A stretch of 64,000 nucleotides of DNA. Source: Mesobacillus subterraneus. Its GTDB lineage: Bacteria > Bacillota > Bacilli > Bacillales > Cytobacillaceae. Below, in pieces: positions 34,657 through 43,992 of this stretch. Where the stretch lies: assembly GCF_020524355.2 (NCBI RefSeq), contig NZ_CP129019.1:3224001-3288000 (forward strand). The letters run 5' to 3'. How positions within the stretch are numbered: position 1 is the first letter of the stretch; every line of letters begins with the position of its first letter. Made by a program: the position numbers and the translations under genes. Below the pieces are notes generated by a model. The model had not been told where the DNA came from, searched no databases, and saw nothing but the letters and a program-made list of their open reading frames with translations.

Positions 34657-37083
34657 CTATTCAACCGTTACGCTGCGGATTTGATAATACTTTTCTTTTA
34701 TTCCATTATCTTGAATCGCTTCCTGCCATGGCTCGTTATAGCGCTCCAATGTCTTATCCAGTCTTTCATTCAACTGCTTTCTCATGTTTTCATCAGCGAG
34801 GACTTCTTTGACATGTTCAAGTCCCATTCTTTCAGACCAAGGTGCAGTTCTTTCAAGATAGGCAGCTGTTTCACGATAGTATTGAAGGTACGCTCCTGTT
34901 ATTTCCAATGCCTCTTCTTTTGTCTTGACAGTATCAAGCAGGTCGGCAGCACGCAGATCAGTTCCGCCATTTCCGCCAATATAGATTTCCCAGCCGCCAT
35001 CGACTCCTACAAAGCCAATGTCCTTAATTCCGGACTCCGCACAGTTTCTTGGACAAGCAGATACTCCCATTTTGACTTTATGCGGTGTATCAAGGCGCTC
35101 AAACTTTTTCTCGAGCTGTATTCCAAGACCCATAGAATCCTGGGTGCCAAACCGGCAGAACTTTTCGCCTACACAGGTTTTTACTGTGCGAAGCGTTTTT
35201 CCATAAGCATATCCGGATGGCATCCCCAGATCTTCCCACATTGCCGGAAGGTCATCTTTATTGACACCGAACAAGCCAATCCTCTGTCCGCCCGTCAGTT
35301 TTACGAGTGGAACATTGTACTTCTCGGCAACTTCTGCAATTTTCTTCAAATCTGCAGCAGTCGTCACGCCGCCATACATTCTTGGCACAACAGAATATGT
35401 TCCATCCTTCTGGATGTTGGCATGCATCTTTTCGTTAACCAGCCTTGAATCGCGTTCATCTTTATACCCATCATAGTGAACCATTCCAAGATAATAATTG
35501 ATTGCCGGACGGCATTTTGAACATCCTTCCTCCTGGGACCAGCCGAGAACGTTCATGACTTCCCTGACATTGGTCAAACCCTTAGCCCTGATTTCAGCCA
35601 CTACTTCATCTTTGCTTAAAGTCGTACAGCCGCAAATCCCTGCCTTTTTCGCGGAAGTATCATACTGATCACCAAGTGTGAATGCGAGGATATCGGATAT
35701 GAGCGATTTGCATCTTCCGCAAGAACGTCCTGCATTCGTGCAGCCACCCACTTCGTCAACCGTCGTCAATTCATTAGTCCGGATTGCTTCGACAATCGTT
35801 CCTTTTGTGACGCCATTGCAGCCGCAGACAAGCTCGTCATCGGCCATCGCCTTTACATCGCCCGCTTCTCCGCCACCGCCGCAGCATCCGCTTGCTTCTA
35901 GAATCGACACGCTTGTCATGCCGCTAATGTCTTCTCTTTTCGTCAGCATTCTGAACAGGCGATTGCTGTCCTTTGTGTCACCATAAAGCACAATCCCGGC
36001 AATCATGTTGTCTCGAATGACAATTTTTTTGTAGATTCCATCAAACTCATTGTGGACCTTGATTGATTTCGTTCCTTCGTCATCGCCGATTTCACCTGCA
36101 GAGAACAAATCACAGCCAGATACCTTCAGCTGAGTCCCGCAAATCGTTCCTTCATATGGATTCGTTGGGATTCCTGCTAGGTTAGCAGCAAGTACTTTTC
36201 CCTGTTCATAAAGCGGTGCGACAAGACCATAGACGATTTCCCTATGTTCAGCACATTCCCCGACAGCATAAATATTCGGAACATCTGTCTCCATATAATC
36301 ATTGACGACAACTCCTCTGTTGACATAGATGCCGTTATCCTTTGCCAGCTGTACATTCGGCCGGATTCCAACAGCCATGACAATAAGATCAGCCTGTATT
36401 TCGGAACCATCTGAGAATCTAAGTCCTGTTACCCTTTCCTCACCTAAAATTTCCGCAGTCTGTTTTTCAAGCAAGAAATTCATACCCTGGTTTTCCAGCT
36501 CTTTTCTCAGCATTCCTGAAGCTGTTTCATCAAGCTGTCTTTCCATCAGATGCGGCATCAAATGGACAACATCGACTTCCATCCCCAAATTCAGCAAGCC
36601 TCTCGCAGCTTCCAGGCCTAACAGCCCACCGCCAATTACAGCGGCCTTTTTATACTTCTTGGAATCTTTGATCATCATTTCACAATCGTGGATGTCACGA
36701 AAACCGACGACTCCCTTTTTATCCGATCCAGGCACTGGAAGAATAAACGAGCTTGAGCCTGTAGCGATGATCAACTCATCATAATCTAGTAAACGTCCTT
36801 GATCAGATATTACCTGTTTCTTCTGTTTGTCTATCCCGACCACTGCTTCTCCTGTATAAAGCTGGATGCTATTACCCTTATACCAATCCCAGTCATTCAT
36901 GATAATGTCTTCGATCGACTTATCTCCCTGAAGGACTGTGGATAACATGATTCTATTGTAATTTGGATGAGGCTCATTCCCGAAAATAGTGATATCATAT
37001 CCATCTGGCTGGAGCTTAAGCAGTTCTTCAATCGTCCTGACTCCTGCCATTCCGTTCCCTATCATGACTAGTTTCTTTTTCAT
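34657..37083 (-). CDS. nasD: Nitrite reductase (NADH) large subunit
   Basis: An 808-residue cytoplasmic sirohaem enzyme reducing nitrite to ammonium. Domains in order: FAD/NAD oxidoreductase (IGNGMAGVRTIEELL at the N-terminus, second nucleotide motif AVIGGGLLGLEAARGL near 150), BFD-like [2Fe-2S] segments (CGCNGVTK, CTNAGRSCGRC and again CGCTTL...CSKC), and the sirohaem/[4Fe-4S] domain with CVGEKFCRFG and CPRNCAESG. Heads the operon for sirohaem synthesis. The promoter carries an Fnr-type box at class II spacing, which argues for anaerobic ammonification rather than purely nitrogen-controlled assimilation. Confidence 0.93.
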   Translation of the reverse strand: MKKKLVMIGNGMAGVRTIEELLKLQPDGYDITIFGNEPHPNYNRIMLSTVLQGDKSIEDIIMNDWDWYKGNSIQLYTGEAVVGIDKQKKQVISDQGRLLDYDELIIATGSSSFILPVPGSDKKGVVGFRDIHDCEMMIKDSKKYKKAAVIGGGLLGLEAARGLLNLGMEVDVVHLMPHLMERQLDETASGMLRKELENQGMNFLLEKQTAEILGEERVTGLRFSDGSEIQADLIVMAVGIRPNVQLAKDNGIYVNRGVVVNDYMETDVPNIYAVGECAEHREIVYGLVAPLYEQGKVLAANLAGIPTNPYEGTICGTQLKVSGCDLFSAGEIGDDEGTKSIKVHNEFDGIYKKIVIRDNMIAGIVLYGDTKDSNRLFRMLTKREDISGMTSVSILEASGCCGGGGEAGDVKAMADDELVCGCNGVTKGTIVEAIRTNELTTVDEVGGCTNAGRSCGRCKSLISDILAFTLGDQYDTSAKKAGICGCTTLSKDEVVAEIRAKGLTNVREVMNVLGWSQEEGCSKCRPAINYYLGMVHYDGYKDERDSRLVNEKMHANIQKDGTYSVVPRMYGGVTTAADLKKIAEVAEKYNVPLVKLTGGQRIGLFGVNKDDLPAMWEDLGMPSGYAYGKTLRTVKTCVGEKFCRFGTQDSMGLGIQLEKKFERLDTPHKVKMGVSACPRNCAESGIKDIGFVGVDGGWEIYIGGNGGTDLRAADLLDTVKTKEEALEITGAYLQYYRETAAYLERTAPWSERMGLEHVKEVLADENMRKQLNERLDKTLERYNEPWQEAIQDNGIKEKYYQIRSVTVE

Positions 37084-37153
37084 CTCGTTTGTCCTCCCAT
37101 GGTAAAAGCTTTTGTTCCGGAGTTTTCATTAATGATATTTCCTCTATGTTTAA

Positions 37154-37196
37154 ATTGTATTGTGATTTAAGTCTCTTGTTTGTGAAGTTCGTCACA
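37154..37196 (-). promoter_or_regulatory. Fnr-type class II promoter of nasDE-cobA-sirBC
   Basis: The box TGTGAAGTTCGTCACA (37181-37196) matches TGTGA-N6-TCACA perfectly. On the minus strand a -10 hexamer TACAAT (37159-37154) lies exactly 21 bp downstream, placing the box centre at -41.5. The same geometry occurs at 55011 and 61801. Confidence 0.75.
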
Positions 37197-37210
37197 CTTC
37201 AGGTTAAGTT

Positions 37211-37226
37211 TGTGCATTATTTCACA
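37211..37226. promoter_or_regulatory. Second Fnr/Rex-like palindrome upstream of nasD
   Basis: TGTGCATTATTTCACA is one base off TGTGA-N6-TCACA; with flanks (TTGTG...CACAA) it also resembles a Rex site. Centred 30 bp upstream of the first box, at about -71.5. Confidence 0.5.
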
Positions 37227-37269
37227 AATACTTCAAAATTAGAAATTTCCACCTTTCTAATGAATAGCA

Positions 37270-37295
37270 GTTATGTCACAGCTAAAATTGGGTAT
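37270..37295 (+). promoter_or_regulatory. Candidate sigma-B promoter of the YtxG-like gene
   Basis: GTTATG and GGGTAT separated by 14 bp resemble GTTTAA-N12-15-GGGWAW. The ytxGHJ genes of Bacillus subtilis are general-stress genes, which agrees. Confidence 0.45.
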
Positions 37296-37335
37296 TGTAC
37301 ATGTAATGGAATTAATGTAAAAGGAGGCAGATTTC

Positions 37336-37704
37336 ATGATCATTGTTTATATAAGTATCGCTGTGATCGTGGCAGCCCTGGGTTATCTTGGATATGTTGT
37401 CTATAAAACATATAAAGATGCCAAGCCAACGATTGATAGCCTTCAGGAGACAGCCACACGGGTCCAAAATAAAACGAATGCAATCAAGGAAGAAACTGAT
37501 TCACTCAAGTTTAAACAGCAGAAGCTGATGACTGATTTTGAAAAGAAAAAGAAAGCTGTCAACACCGTTGTTTTTTCAGTAAAACAAACACCTGTTGAAT
37601 TCAAGAACGCTCTTGTTGCAAAACCTGTCACAGAGCTTGAACAGAAGTATAAAGCAAGACAATGGAACCGAAAGCGCCGCAACAGAACAATACAGCCACA
37701 ATAA
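37336..37704 (+). CDS. DUF948 (YtxG-like) membrane-anchored protein
   Basis: A 122-residue protein with one N-terminal membrane segment (IVYISIAVIVAALGYLGYVV), then a long coiled-coil region (LQETATRVQNKTNAIKEETD onward) and a basic tail (RQWNRKRRNR). This is the DUF948 pattern. AAAGGAGG precedes ATG 37336. The sigma-B-like promoter upstream suggests a general stress role; biochemical function is unknown. Confidence 0.75.
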   Translation: MIIVYISIAVIVAALGYLGYVVYKTYKDAKPTIDSLQETATRVQNKTNAIKEETDSLKFKQQKLMTDFEKKKKAVNTVVFSVKQTPVEFKNALVAKPVTELEQKYKARQWNRKRRNRTIQPQ

Positions 37705-37730
37705 AACAGGGCAACCAGCCCTGTTTTTTA
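37703..37730 (+). terminator. Terminator of the YtxG-like gene
   Basis: AAAACAGGGC pairs with GCCCTGTTTT around a 5-base loop and runs into TTTTTT; the stem begins at the stop codon. Confidence 0.85.
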
Positions 37731-37840
37731 TTTTGCCTCTGCATGGTGTCTTTGTACCTATACCCTCCCTCCAATTAATTTCCCAACCAGACTATAATCC
37801 AGGATAATAAACGCTGATGCTGTCGAGACGAATAATTAGG

Positions 37841-37863
37841 AATTTCGTACGATTTACGAAATT
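37841..37863. promoter_or_regulatory. Inverted repeat upstream of the secreted M14 peptidase
   Basis: AATTTCGT and ACGAAATT, perfectly complementary 8-base arms 7 bp apart, lie 57 bp before the start codon. A dimeric regulator site is likely; the protein is unknown. Confidence 0.45.
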
Positions 37864-37919
37864 ATTTTTAATGATTATTATGTATAAATATACAAAAAAT
37901 ATATCGGAGGAATACATAA

Positions 37920-40301
37920 ATGAAGCATAAAAAGATTATCTCTGGTGTAGTGGCTGCAAGCTTGCTGGCCTCCTCACCATGGACTCCCGCGCTTGCCGAT
38001 TCACTCAAGTGGAATTATGTTAATGCATATGAGGAACAGGACGGCAGCTTATTCAACAGCGAAAACTATGATTTTATGAAATTCTCGGAAATCGGCGACA
38101 AGCTCGCACAAATCGAGAAGCAATCCAATCGTGTGAAAGTCGAAGTAAAAGGCCAATCATCCAAAGGTCAGCCCCTTTATGTCGTGACGATTGCTGCACC
38201 TGACACTCAGGGCAAGTTCGGCAAAATTCAGGCTTTAAGAAAACAAATGTTCATAAACCCTGGCAAAGCACAGGATTGGATTGAAAATAATCCGGACTTC
38301 AAGGTGCCAATCATGATCAATGGCTCCATTCACGGCACCGAGTTTATCGGCAGTGATGCTGTCATGCAGCTGATCGAGCGCTTTGCACTTGAAAATGACG
38401 ACACAACGAAGACAATCCTTGAAAATAATATCTTGATCTTCAATGTTGTCCAGAATCCTGATGGCCGTATCGATGCTACACGTTTCAACGGAGAAGGAAT
38501 CGATTTGAATCGTGACTTCATCACCCAGTCACAGCCGGAAACCCAGGAAACTGTTGCCCTGATCAAGGAATGGAATCCAATGGTCTTCCTTGATACACAT
38601 GGCTATGTGAAAAATTATGCACCAAACAAGCAGGGTCTTATTGAACCTTGTACGGTTCCTCACAACCCCAATTATGAATATGACCTTTATGAAAAGTGGG
38701 CATTGGACCAGGCAGAAGCGATGGAAACTGAAATCATGTCCAACAAGGGAAGCTTTACCGGCAGTCTCTATCAGTCAATGGAAGGAACCTACATTCCTCA
38801 GCGCGATGACGCGGAAGGCTGGGATGATTATCCGCCGATCTTCACGCCAATGTATGCAATGTACCACGGAGCATACGGTCATACGCTTGAAGCGCCAACG
38901 AATGATCTGGACGGCGTTCGCTGGATGTATGACGCCATCATGGGCGCATTGAAAAATGCTACAGATAACAAGCAGGAAATGATCAAAGACCAAATCGAGA
39001 TGTTCGAGCGCGGCATTAATTTTGACCACCCATTCCATGAAGAAGGCTTCTTCCCTACTACTGCCTATGTTCTGCCTGTAAATCATGAAGATCCAACTGT
39101 GACACAGAAGGCTGTCAAACATCTGCAGAAAAATGATATTGACGTCGTCCAGGCTTCCAAGGCTTTTACAGCAGACCGTCAGTCTTATCCTAAAGGCACG
39201 TATATCGTAAAAATGGACCAGGCAAAAGCCGGCCTTGCCAATACGATGCTGTGGGATGGCGAAGACATTACAGAAGATGTTGATGCCATGTACGACATTT
39301 CAGCATGGAGCCTGCCAGAGCTCTGGGGCTTCGAGGCAATTCCGGTTCAAAGCGAGTTTGCTTTGACAGCGACAAAAGTGAACCAGGTTCAGGAGCAAGG
39401 CACTGTCAGCGGCAAAGGGCCCTTCCTTATTCCGAATAGTTCAGTGAAAGCTGTGAACCTTGTAAATAGGCTTCTTCAGGAAGGTGTTTCTGTAAAACGC
39501 GATTCTAAAGGTGATTTTTATACAGCTGCAGCTGCGAACACAATCTCAGCAGCCGTGAAACAATCCGGATTGCATGTTAATTCAGCTAAGGTTCCTGCTG
39601 ACGCAGTTGAAGTTTCAAATCTGAAGGTTGCAATCTTGAAAGATGGGGGCATGAATAAAGCCCAATCCCATTCTGGTACAAAACTCGCTCTTAAACGCCT
39701 TGGCTTCTCAGTCACTGAAGTAAGTCCAGCAGAGGTTGCAGAAGAAGGTCTTTCTAACTTTGACGTATTTGTTTACAGCGGAACGGAAGGCTTAATTGCC
39801 AAAACTCAGTCACGTGCTGGCAATAAAGAGTTCGGATTCCAAAACCCCGGTCAGTTTGACAGCTTCAAAGCCAATGTAGAGGAATTTTTAAAAAATGGCG
39901 GCAAGTATATCGCAGTCGGTGCTGGCGCTTCCCTCGCAACAAAGACATTGGGATTAACAGATGACGATATTGTCGTTGCAGGATACAGCAGCAACGGCAT
40001 AGCAAAGGTAGATTACAGCGGCGAAGGTGTGACGGGAGGATACGGAGAGGACGATCTCGGTTTTGTTTATCGCCCTGTCTGGTATGAAAACACCGGTAAC
40101 GATGAAGTATCCGCAACATTTGACGATAACTCCGACTTCTTCGTCGCCGGTCACTGGAAAAACAATGGTGAACCACAAGGCAAGGCAGTCATCGTGAAAG
40201 AACAGAATAAGGACGTTACAATGATCGGTCTCGAAGCTGGTTTCCGCGACCATACCGATTATCTGTTCCGACTTCTTTCCAACAGCATTTTTGAAAAATA
40301 A
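37920..40301 (+). CDS. Secreted M14 family zinc peptidase
   Basis: A 793-residue extracellular protein with an N-terminal signal peptide (KKIISGVVAASLLASSPWTP, cleavage near ALA-DS). The M14 metallopeptidase domain has zinc ligands HGTE in INGSIHGTEFIGSD, the DGRIDATRFNGEGIDLNRDF block and the third ligand in LDTHGY; a candidate catalytic Glu is in HTLEAPTNDL. The C-terminal half (about residues 500-793) resembles a glutamine-amidotransferase-like/beta domain without a clear family. Likely digests peptides or cell-wall material outside the cell. Monocistronic, followed by a strong terminator. Confidence 0.85.
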   Translation: MKHKKIISGVVAASLLASSPWTPALADSLKWNYVNAYEEQDGSLFNSENYDFMKFSEIGDKLAQIEKQSNRVKVEVKGQSSKGQPLYVVTIAAPDTQGKFGKIQALRKQMFINPGKAQDWIENNPDFKVPIMINGSIHGTEFIGSDAVMQLIERFALENDDTTKTILENNILIFNVVQNPDGRIDATRFNGEGIDLNRDFITQSQPETQETVALIKEWNPMVFLDTHGYVKNYAPNKQGLIEPCTVPHNPNYEYDLYEKWALDQAEAMETEIMSNKGSFTGSLYQSMEGTYIPQRDDAEGWDDYPPIFTPMYAMYHGAYGHTLEAPTNDLDGVRWMYDAIMGALKNATDNKQEMIKDQIEMFERGINFDHPFHEEGFFPTTAYVLPVNHEDPTVTQKAVKHLQKNDIDVVQASKAFTADRQSYPKGTYIVKMDQAKAGLANTMLWDGEDITEDVDAMYDISAWSLPELWGFEAIPVQSEFALTATKVNQVQEQGTVSGKGPFLIPNSSVKAVNLVNRLLQEGVSVKRDSKGDFYTAAAANTISAAVKQSGLHVNSAKVPADAVEVSNLKVAILKDGGMNKAQSHSGTKLALKRLGFSVTEVSPAEVAEEGLSNFDVFVYSGTEGLIAKTQSRAGNKEFGFQNPGQFDSFKANVEEFLKNGGKYIAVGAGASLATKTLGLTDDDIVVAGYSSNGIAKVDYSGEGVTGGYGEDDLGFVYRPVWYENTGNDEVSATFDDNSDFFVAGHWKNNGEPQGKAVIVKEQNKDVTMIGLEAGFRDHTDYLFRLLSNSIFEK

Positions 40302-40308
40302 ACATGAT

Positions 40309-40340
40309 AAAAGCATCGGGCCCTTGTCCGATGCTTTTGT
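40309..40340. terminator. Bidirectional terminator between the M14 and PH-domain genes
   Basis: AAAAGCATCGG pairs with CCGATGCTTTT around an 8-base loop between two converging genes. Confidence 0.85.
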
Positions 40341-40765
40341 TAGTTATGAGAATAGTATTTTTCTAATAGCTTATAGTCTTTCGTCTTTTGTACTTTGATG
40401 CCATGGTTGATGGCGAATTGTTCAAGTTCAAGGACGAATTCTTCTTTATTGGACTGTGGCATGCTGATACTGAGGCTCCCCTTCACTTTAATGACCGCAT
40501 TTTTAGTTGACCAGCCGATTCTTCCGAACTGGATTTTTTTGATATTATTTTGATTCAGGACGATCCGATAGATTGTAAACTTGAAAATGGTCATTCTATA
40601 TTCAAGATGCTCAGGATGGATTGTCAAATAAGATCGTAATAGCGAGATAATAAGAAGTATAAAAACGGCGGAAAAATAAATAATCTTATTAGTAAATGCC
40701 AAGGTAGGCAGCATTAAAATCATTATAATAAGTATTGTTTTAGGCTTTTCAACGGAATATGTCAT
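40340..40765 (-). CDS. Small membrane protein with a bacterial PH-like domain
   Basis: A 141-residue protein with two adjacent hydrophobic segments (IILIIMILMLPTLAF-like and FSAVFILLIISLL) followed by a beta-rich part (LEYRMTIFKFTIYRIVLNQN, IKVKGSLSISMP). This resembles bacterial PH (YdbS/YdbT-type) domains. The exact role is unknown. Translation ends at the shared terminator. Confidence 0.6.
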   Translation of the reverse strand: MTYSVEKPKTILIIMILMLPTLAFTNKIIYFSAVFILLIISLLRSYLTIHPEHLEYRMTIFKFTIYRIVLNQNNIKKIQFGRIGWSTKNAVIKVKGSLSISMPQSNKEEFVLELEQFAINHGIKVQKTKDYKLLEKYYSHN

Positions 40766-40913
40766 TTTTATGCTCCCCCATTCACCTGTGGTTTATTTTA
40801 CGAAATAAAACCAAGCAATGGAATAGAAAAAGACCACCTTTTCAGGTGATCTGCTTTTTATAGATTTACTCTGTTATCATCCATTGTCGTTTTCATGAAA
40901 GTATGAGATTAGC

Positions 40914-41033
40914 GGAGATATTCCGGCTATTGAGTATAGAGTCCGCTTAGAAAGCAGGAATAAGTGGAGATATTCCGGTTATTGTGTATAGAGTCCGCTT
41001 AGAAAGCAGGAATAAGTGGAGGTATTCCGGCTA
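40914..41033. repeat. 52-bp tandem repeat, 2.3 copies
   Basis: The gap 40766-41187 has no gene. A 52-bp unit beginning GGAGATATTCCGG repeats at 40914, 40966 and (partial) 41018 with only a few changes. Confidence 0.8.
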
Positions 41034-41070
41034 ACTGTTTAAAATAGAACAAAATCCAATGATTTTATCT

Positions 41071-41148
41071 AAATAAACGGAAAAACGACCCTTATTTTTG
41101 AAGAAATAAGGGGCATTTTCAATTTAAGCGGAATTTTTCCGTTTATTT
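41071..41148 (-). terminator. Long nested hairpin 3' of the LysM-M14 gene
   Basis: Outer arms AAATAAACGGAAAAA and its complement enclose an inner CCCTTATTT/AAATAAGGG hairpin. It lies 40 bp past the stop codon of the minus-strand peptidase gene and can serve as its terminator. Confidence 0.6.
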
Positions 41149-41187
41149 CTCAAACTCTGTGAAATCGACATTCAGTAACAACAAAGC

Positions 41188-42378
41188 CTATAGATAAAGT
41201 CCTGCAAGGAAGATCCCCAGGGCTTCTTCATATATCTCATCGAATTGCGATAGCGGCAGCGGGTTTATGCCGAAGCCAAGCTCGACGGTAAAACCTGGCC
41301 GGCGCCAGTCCTGGATGAACCAATCTTTGTAGCCGGCATAGCTCTCGATCGTTTTTACCGGCTGGTAGCCGCTCACCCGTGCAAATTCATTGACCATAGC
41401 TTCTGCTTCCGGAGGTTCAAGGTTGTCAAAGCCCCAATAAATCACTTCCCCTTGAGTATGGAAGGCAAGAACCCTGGAGAAATCACGCCTTTGGGTCATT
41501 TCTGCCATCGCAATCGCTTCTGGCTCGGATAATGGGTTTGGCCCAACATAGTCCCTTGGTCCAGGCTGACTTGGGTTGCGTTCTTTTTCAAGCTCCCATT
41601 TTGCCGGGAACTGGTCGTTCAGGTCCACCCCTCTAATATTCGCCTTCCATCCGCTAAAATCCAGGCTTCCCTTATTCAATTCTACTACTCTTTCATTCCA
41701 TGGCTCTGCTTCAGGCGGCCCATTGAGCACAAGATCAACACCATCAGGATTCACCATTGGAACTATCGATAGTGTCATCTGCCCATAGAAATTCTGCATG
41801 GACAGGCCGCGTATGGAGGACTTATTTGTCAATGCCAGCAGATAGTCATTCAGGAAAGTCATGATGATGGGCGTGGTGATCCATTCATTCGCATGGAAGG
41901 ATCCATTATAATGAACCCGCTTATTGCCGTTCCCAATCAATGTTTCTGGCATGCTTTTACCTAAAACAGAATTGCCAATCGAAGGCACCCTCATGAACGG
42001 ATAGACATTTTCCAATCGTCTCAAATCACTCACCAGTGATGCATAATCATAATTCTTCTTCCCCTGGACAATTCGCCAGGTGATCCTTAGGGGAACTTTG
42101 ACCATCTGTCCGATGTAGAGCCCATTCGGATTAACATTCTTATTGACCAGCAGCAGTGCATCTACTTGCAGATTTCTGCTTTGGGCAATTTTCCAAAGAG
42201 TATCCCCAGAACGAATCCGATAATCCACCGCTGCAAAACCAGGAATCCTCACCGTCTGCCCCACATTCAAAGCATTTGGGTCGATATCACGGTTGGAATC
42301 TATAATCAACTGGAGAGGGATGTTGAACAAATTGCTAAAATACCAAAAGGAATCTCCTCTTCTCACATATATATCCAT
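41188..42378 (-). CDS. LysM-M14 gamma-D-glutamyl-L-diamino acid endopeptidase
   Basis: A 396-residue peptidoglycan hydrolase of the endopeptidase I type. Two LysM domains (residues about 2-46 and 52-96; RRGDSFWYFSNLFNIP and RSGDTLWKIAQSRNLQ) bind the wall. The M14 domain follows with zinc ligands in FHANEWITT, substrate residues NPDG and RGVDLNDQFP, third ligand AFHTQGE and catalytic Glu in TVELGFG. There is no signal peptide, as with other endopeptidase I enzymes, which act in the spore or mother cell. Probable role: sporulation peptidoglycan turnover. Confidence 0.87.
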   Translation of the reverse strand: MDIYVRRGDSFWYFSNLFNIPLQLIIDSNRDIDPNALNVGQTVRIPGFAAVDYRIRSGDTLWKIAQSRNLQVDALLLVNKNVNPNGLYIGQMVKVPLRITWRIVQGKKNYDYASLVSDLRRLENVYPFMRVPSIGNSVLGKSMPETLIGNGNKRVHYNGSFHANEWITTPIIMTFLNDYLLALTNKSSIRGLSMQNFYGQMTLSIVPMVNPDGVDLVLNGPPEAEPWNERVVELNKGSLDFSGWKANIRGVDLNDQFPAKWELEKERNPSQPGPRDYVGPNPLSEPEAIAMAEMTQRRDFSRVLAFHTQGEVIYWGFDNLEPPEAEAMVNEFARVSGYQPVKTIESYAGYKDWFIQDWRRPGFTVELGFGINPLPLSQFDEIYEEALGIFLAGLYL

Positions 42379-42464
42379 AGTGCGCCTCCTGTTCTTTCAA
42401 AGTTGCATCTATACATATGTATATGAGTAGGTTTGAAATCTATTTCAGAAGATGAAAATTAGCC

Positions 42465-43034
42465 TTATTTTTTCAAGCCGTGGATATAGGCGGTAACTGC
42501 AAGCTGGTAGCTTTCATCTAAATCAAGCGGCATTCCGAAACCACCTTTTTGCTCCAGCGATGCAAACCCATGCATCAGGCTTCTCAAACCGCGGACAGCA
42601 TGGATTGCTTCCTCTTCCTTTAATCCAAAAGGCTGGATGGCTGAAATGACGAGATCAACGATTTTTTTGCCAGCGTCATTGACTGTCTCATCTGCAGGGT
42701 CAGGGGCTGCTAGCGCGAACTCGTACAGTCCCTGATTTCTTCTTGCAAAGGTTAAATACGCCTGGCTTAATACCATAATGGTTTCGTCTCCCTGAGACTT
42801 TCCTTGCGCTTCCTTTGCCAAACTGTTGTACAGTTTTTCAAGTGAATAAATGGCCAGCTCTCTTTTAATTCCCGGCAGCCCATCAAAGTGATTGTATAAT
42901 GAAGGCGGTTTGATGTTAAGTTTTTTTGCCAGCAAAGCCAGCGTGACATATTCACTTCCTTGCTCATTCGCAAGCTCAGCAGCAGCAAGCATGATCGTAT
43001 TTTTATCAAGCGCAATTTTCGGTCTTGGTGACAT
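42465..43034 (-). CDS. TetR family transcriptional regulator
   Basis: A 189-residue repressor with an N-terminal helix-turn-helix (LAKKLNIKPPSLYNHFDGLPG, residues 29-49) and a ligand-binding C-terminal domain resembling the TetR_C WHG type. It lies 15 bp after the metallo-hydrolase gene, so both are cotranscribed. Two palindromic operators upstream of that gene fit autoregulation. The ligand is unknown. Confidence 0.87.
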   Translation of the reverse strand: MSPRPKIALDKNTIMLAAAELANEQGSEYVTLALLAKKLNIKPPSLYNHFDGLPGIKRELAIYSLEKLYNSLAKEAQGKSQGDETIMVLSQAYLTFARRNQGLYEFALAAPDPADETVNDAGKKIVDLVISAIQPFGLKEEEAIHAVRGLRSLMHGFASLEQKGGFGMPLDLDESYQLAVTAYIHGLKK

Positions 43035-43048
43035 ATTTTCATACTCCT

Positions 43049-43757
43049 TTATTTTGTAAAAGCTGCCTCAGCTTTTTGGATTGCTTTTTCAATAAGTGTG
43101 CCAGGATTTCGAAGTAATTCACCGTGTCCAACAGCCAACAGGCTTGGTTTTAACTCATGAATTTTCCCGGCACTTTGCAAGGCTGTTTCTTTGTTCCATG
43201 TCGCCATCGCTGGAAAAGGAAACCACGGGATTGTCACCCCTGATACGGCTGTGCCCCCCTCTGGTCTGGAATGCATCACCCGCAATCAGCATATTGGTTC
43301 TCTGGTCAAGGAATGACATCGATCCTGGTGTGTGCCCCGGAGTTGAAATTGCCAGCAAAGAACCGATATGATCCCCTTCCTTTATAAGTACATCCGGTCT
43401 TGTTTTGATGTTCTTTGGTACGCCGCCACGAATAGGTGTCTTGGGTTCGGTTGAGTCAAGAGAGGTATCACCAGCTAAAAGGCGGGAATCACGGGAAGAA
43501 ATGTAAACCGGAACACCCATTTTGTCTTTCAGTTCATCAAGCGCACCAATATGGTCGCTGTGAGCATGTGTTAAAATAATCCTCATGATTTGTTTTCCGA
43601 TTTTTTCTGCAGCCTGCAAAATTGGCTTCGCACTGTTCGGAAGTGCGGCATCAATTAAAGTCAGTCCCTCCTCCTCCTCAATTAAATAACAATTCACAGG
43701 AAAAAACCTTGGCATGAACGTCAGCTGATATAAAAACCCCTCTTTGATTACTCTCAT
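43049..43757 (-). pseudogene. MBL-fold metallo-hydrolase, frameshifted
   Basis: About 236 residues. Zinc motif ILTHAHSDHIGALDEL near residue 60, later metal ligands STPGHTPGS and IAGDAF, and HGE near the C-terminus. A six-G run (plus strand 43254-43259) has one base too many; with five the join reads FQTRGGTAVSGVTIPWFPFP. First gene of a two-gene operon with the TetR repressor. The family hydrolyses thioesters, lactones or other esters; the substrate is unknown. Confidence 0.85.
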
Positions 43758-43776
43758 TTTATTGTACCTCCTGCAA

Positions 43777-43817
43777 AACTAATGTCGTTAGTTTTATTTT
43801 AACTAACGACGTTAGTT
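43777..43817. promoter_or_regulatory. Two tandem TetR-type operators
   Basis: AACTAACGACGTTAGTT at 43801-43817 is a perfect 17-bp palindrome with one central base. A copy with one mismatch, AACTAATGTCGTTAGTT, lies at 43777-43793. They are 24 bp apart, directly upstream of the hydrolase-tetR operon. Confidence 0.75.
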
Positions 43818-43992
43818 TTAGCAAGCAATAATTGGATAAATTATCAAAAATGGGCCGGTTTCTCCACCTATCTTAGAATAATGCTGGTATTAGACTCCTT
43901 TGATGGCAACTTTTTGTATGATGGGCAGTGACCTCATCAGTTTACCTATCCTCATTTTTGGATTTACGAAGTGTATTTACCCTTGAAATCCG

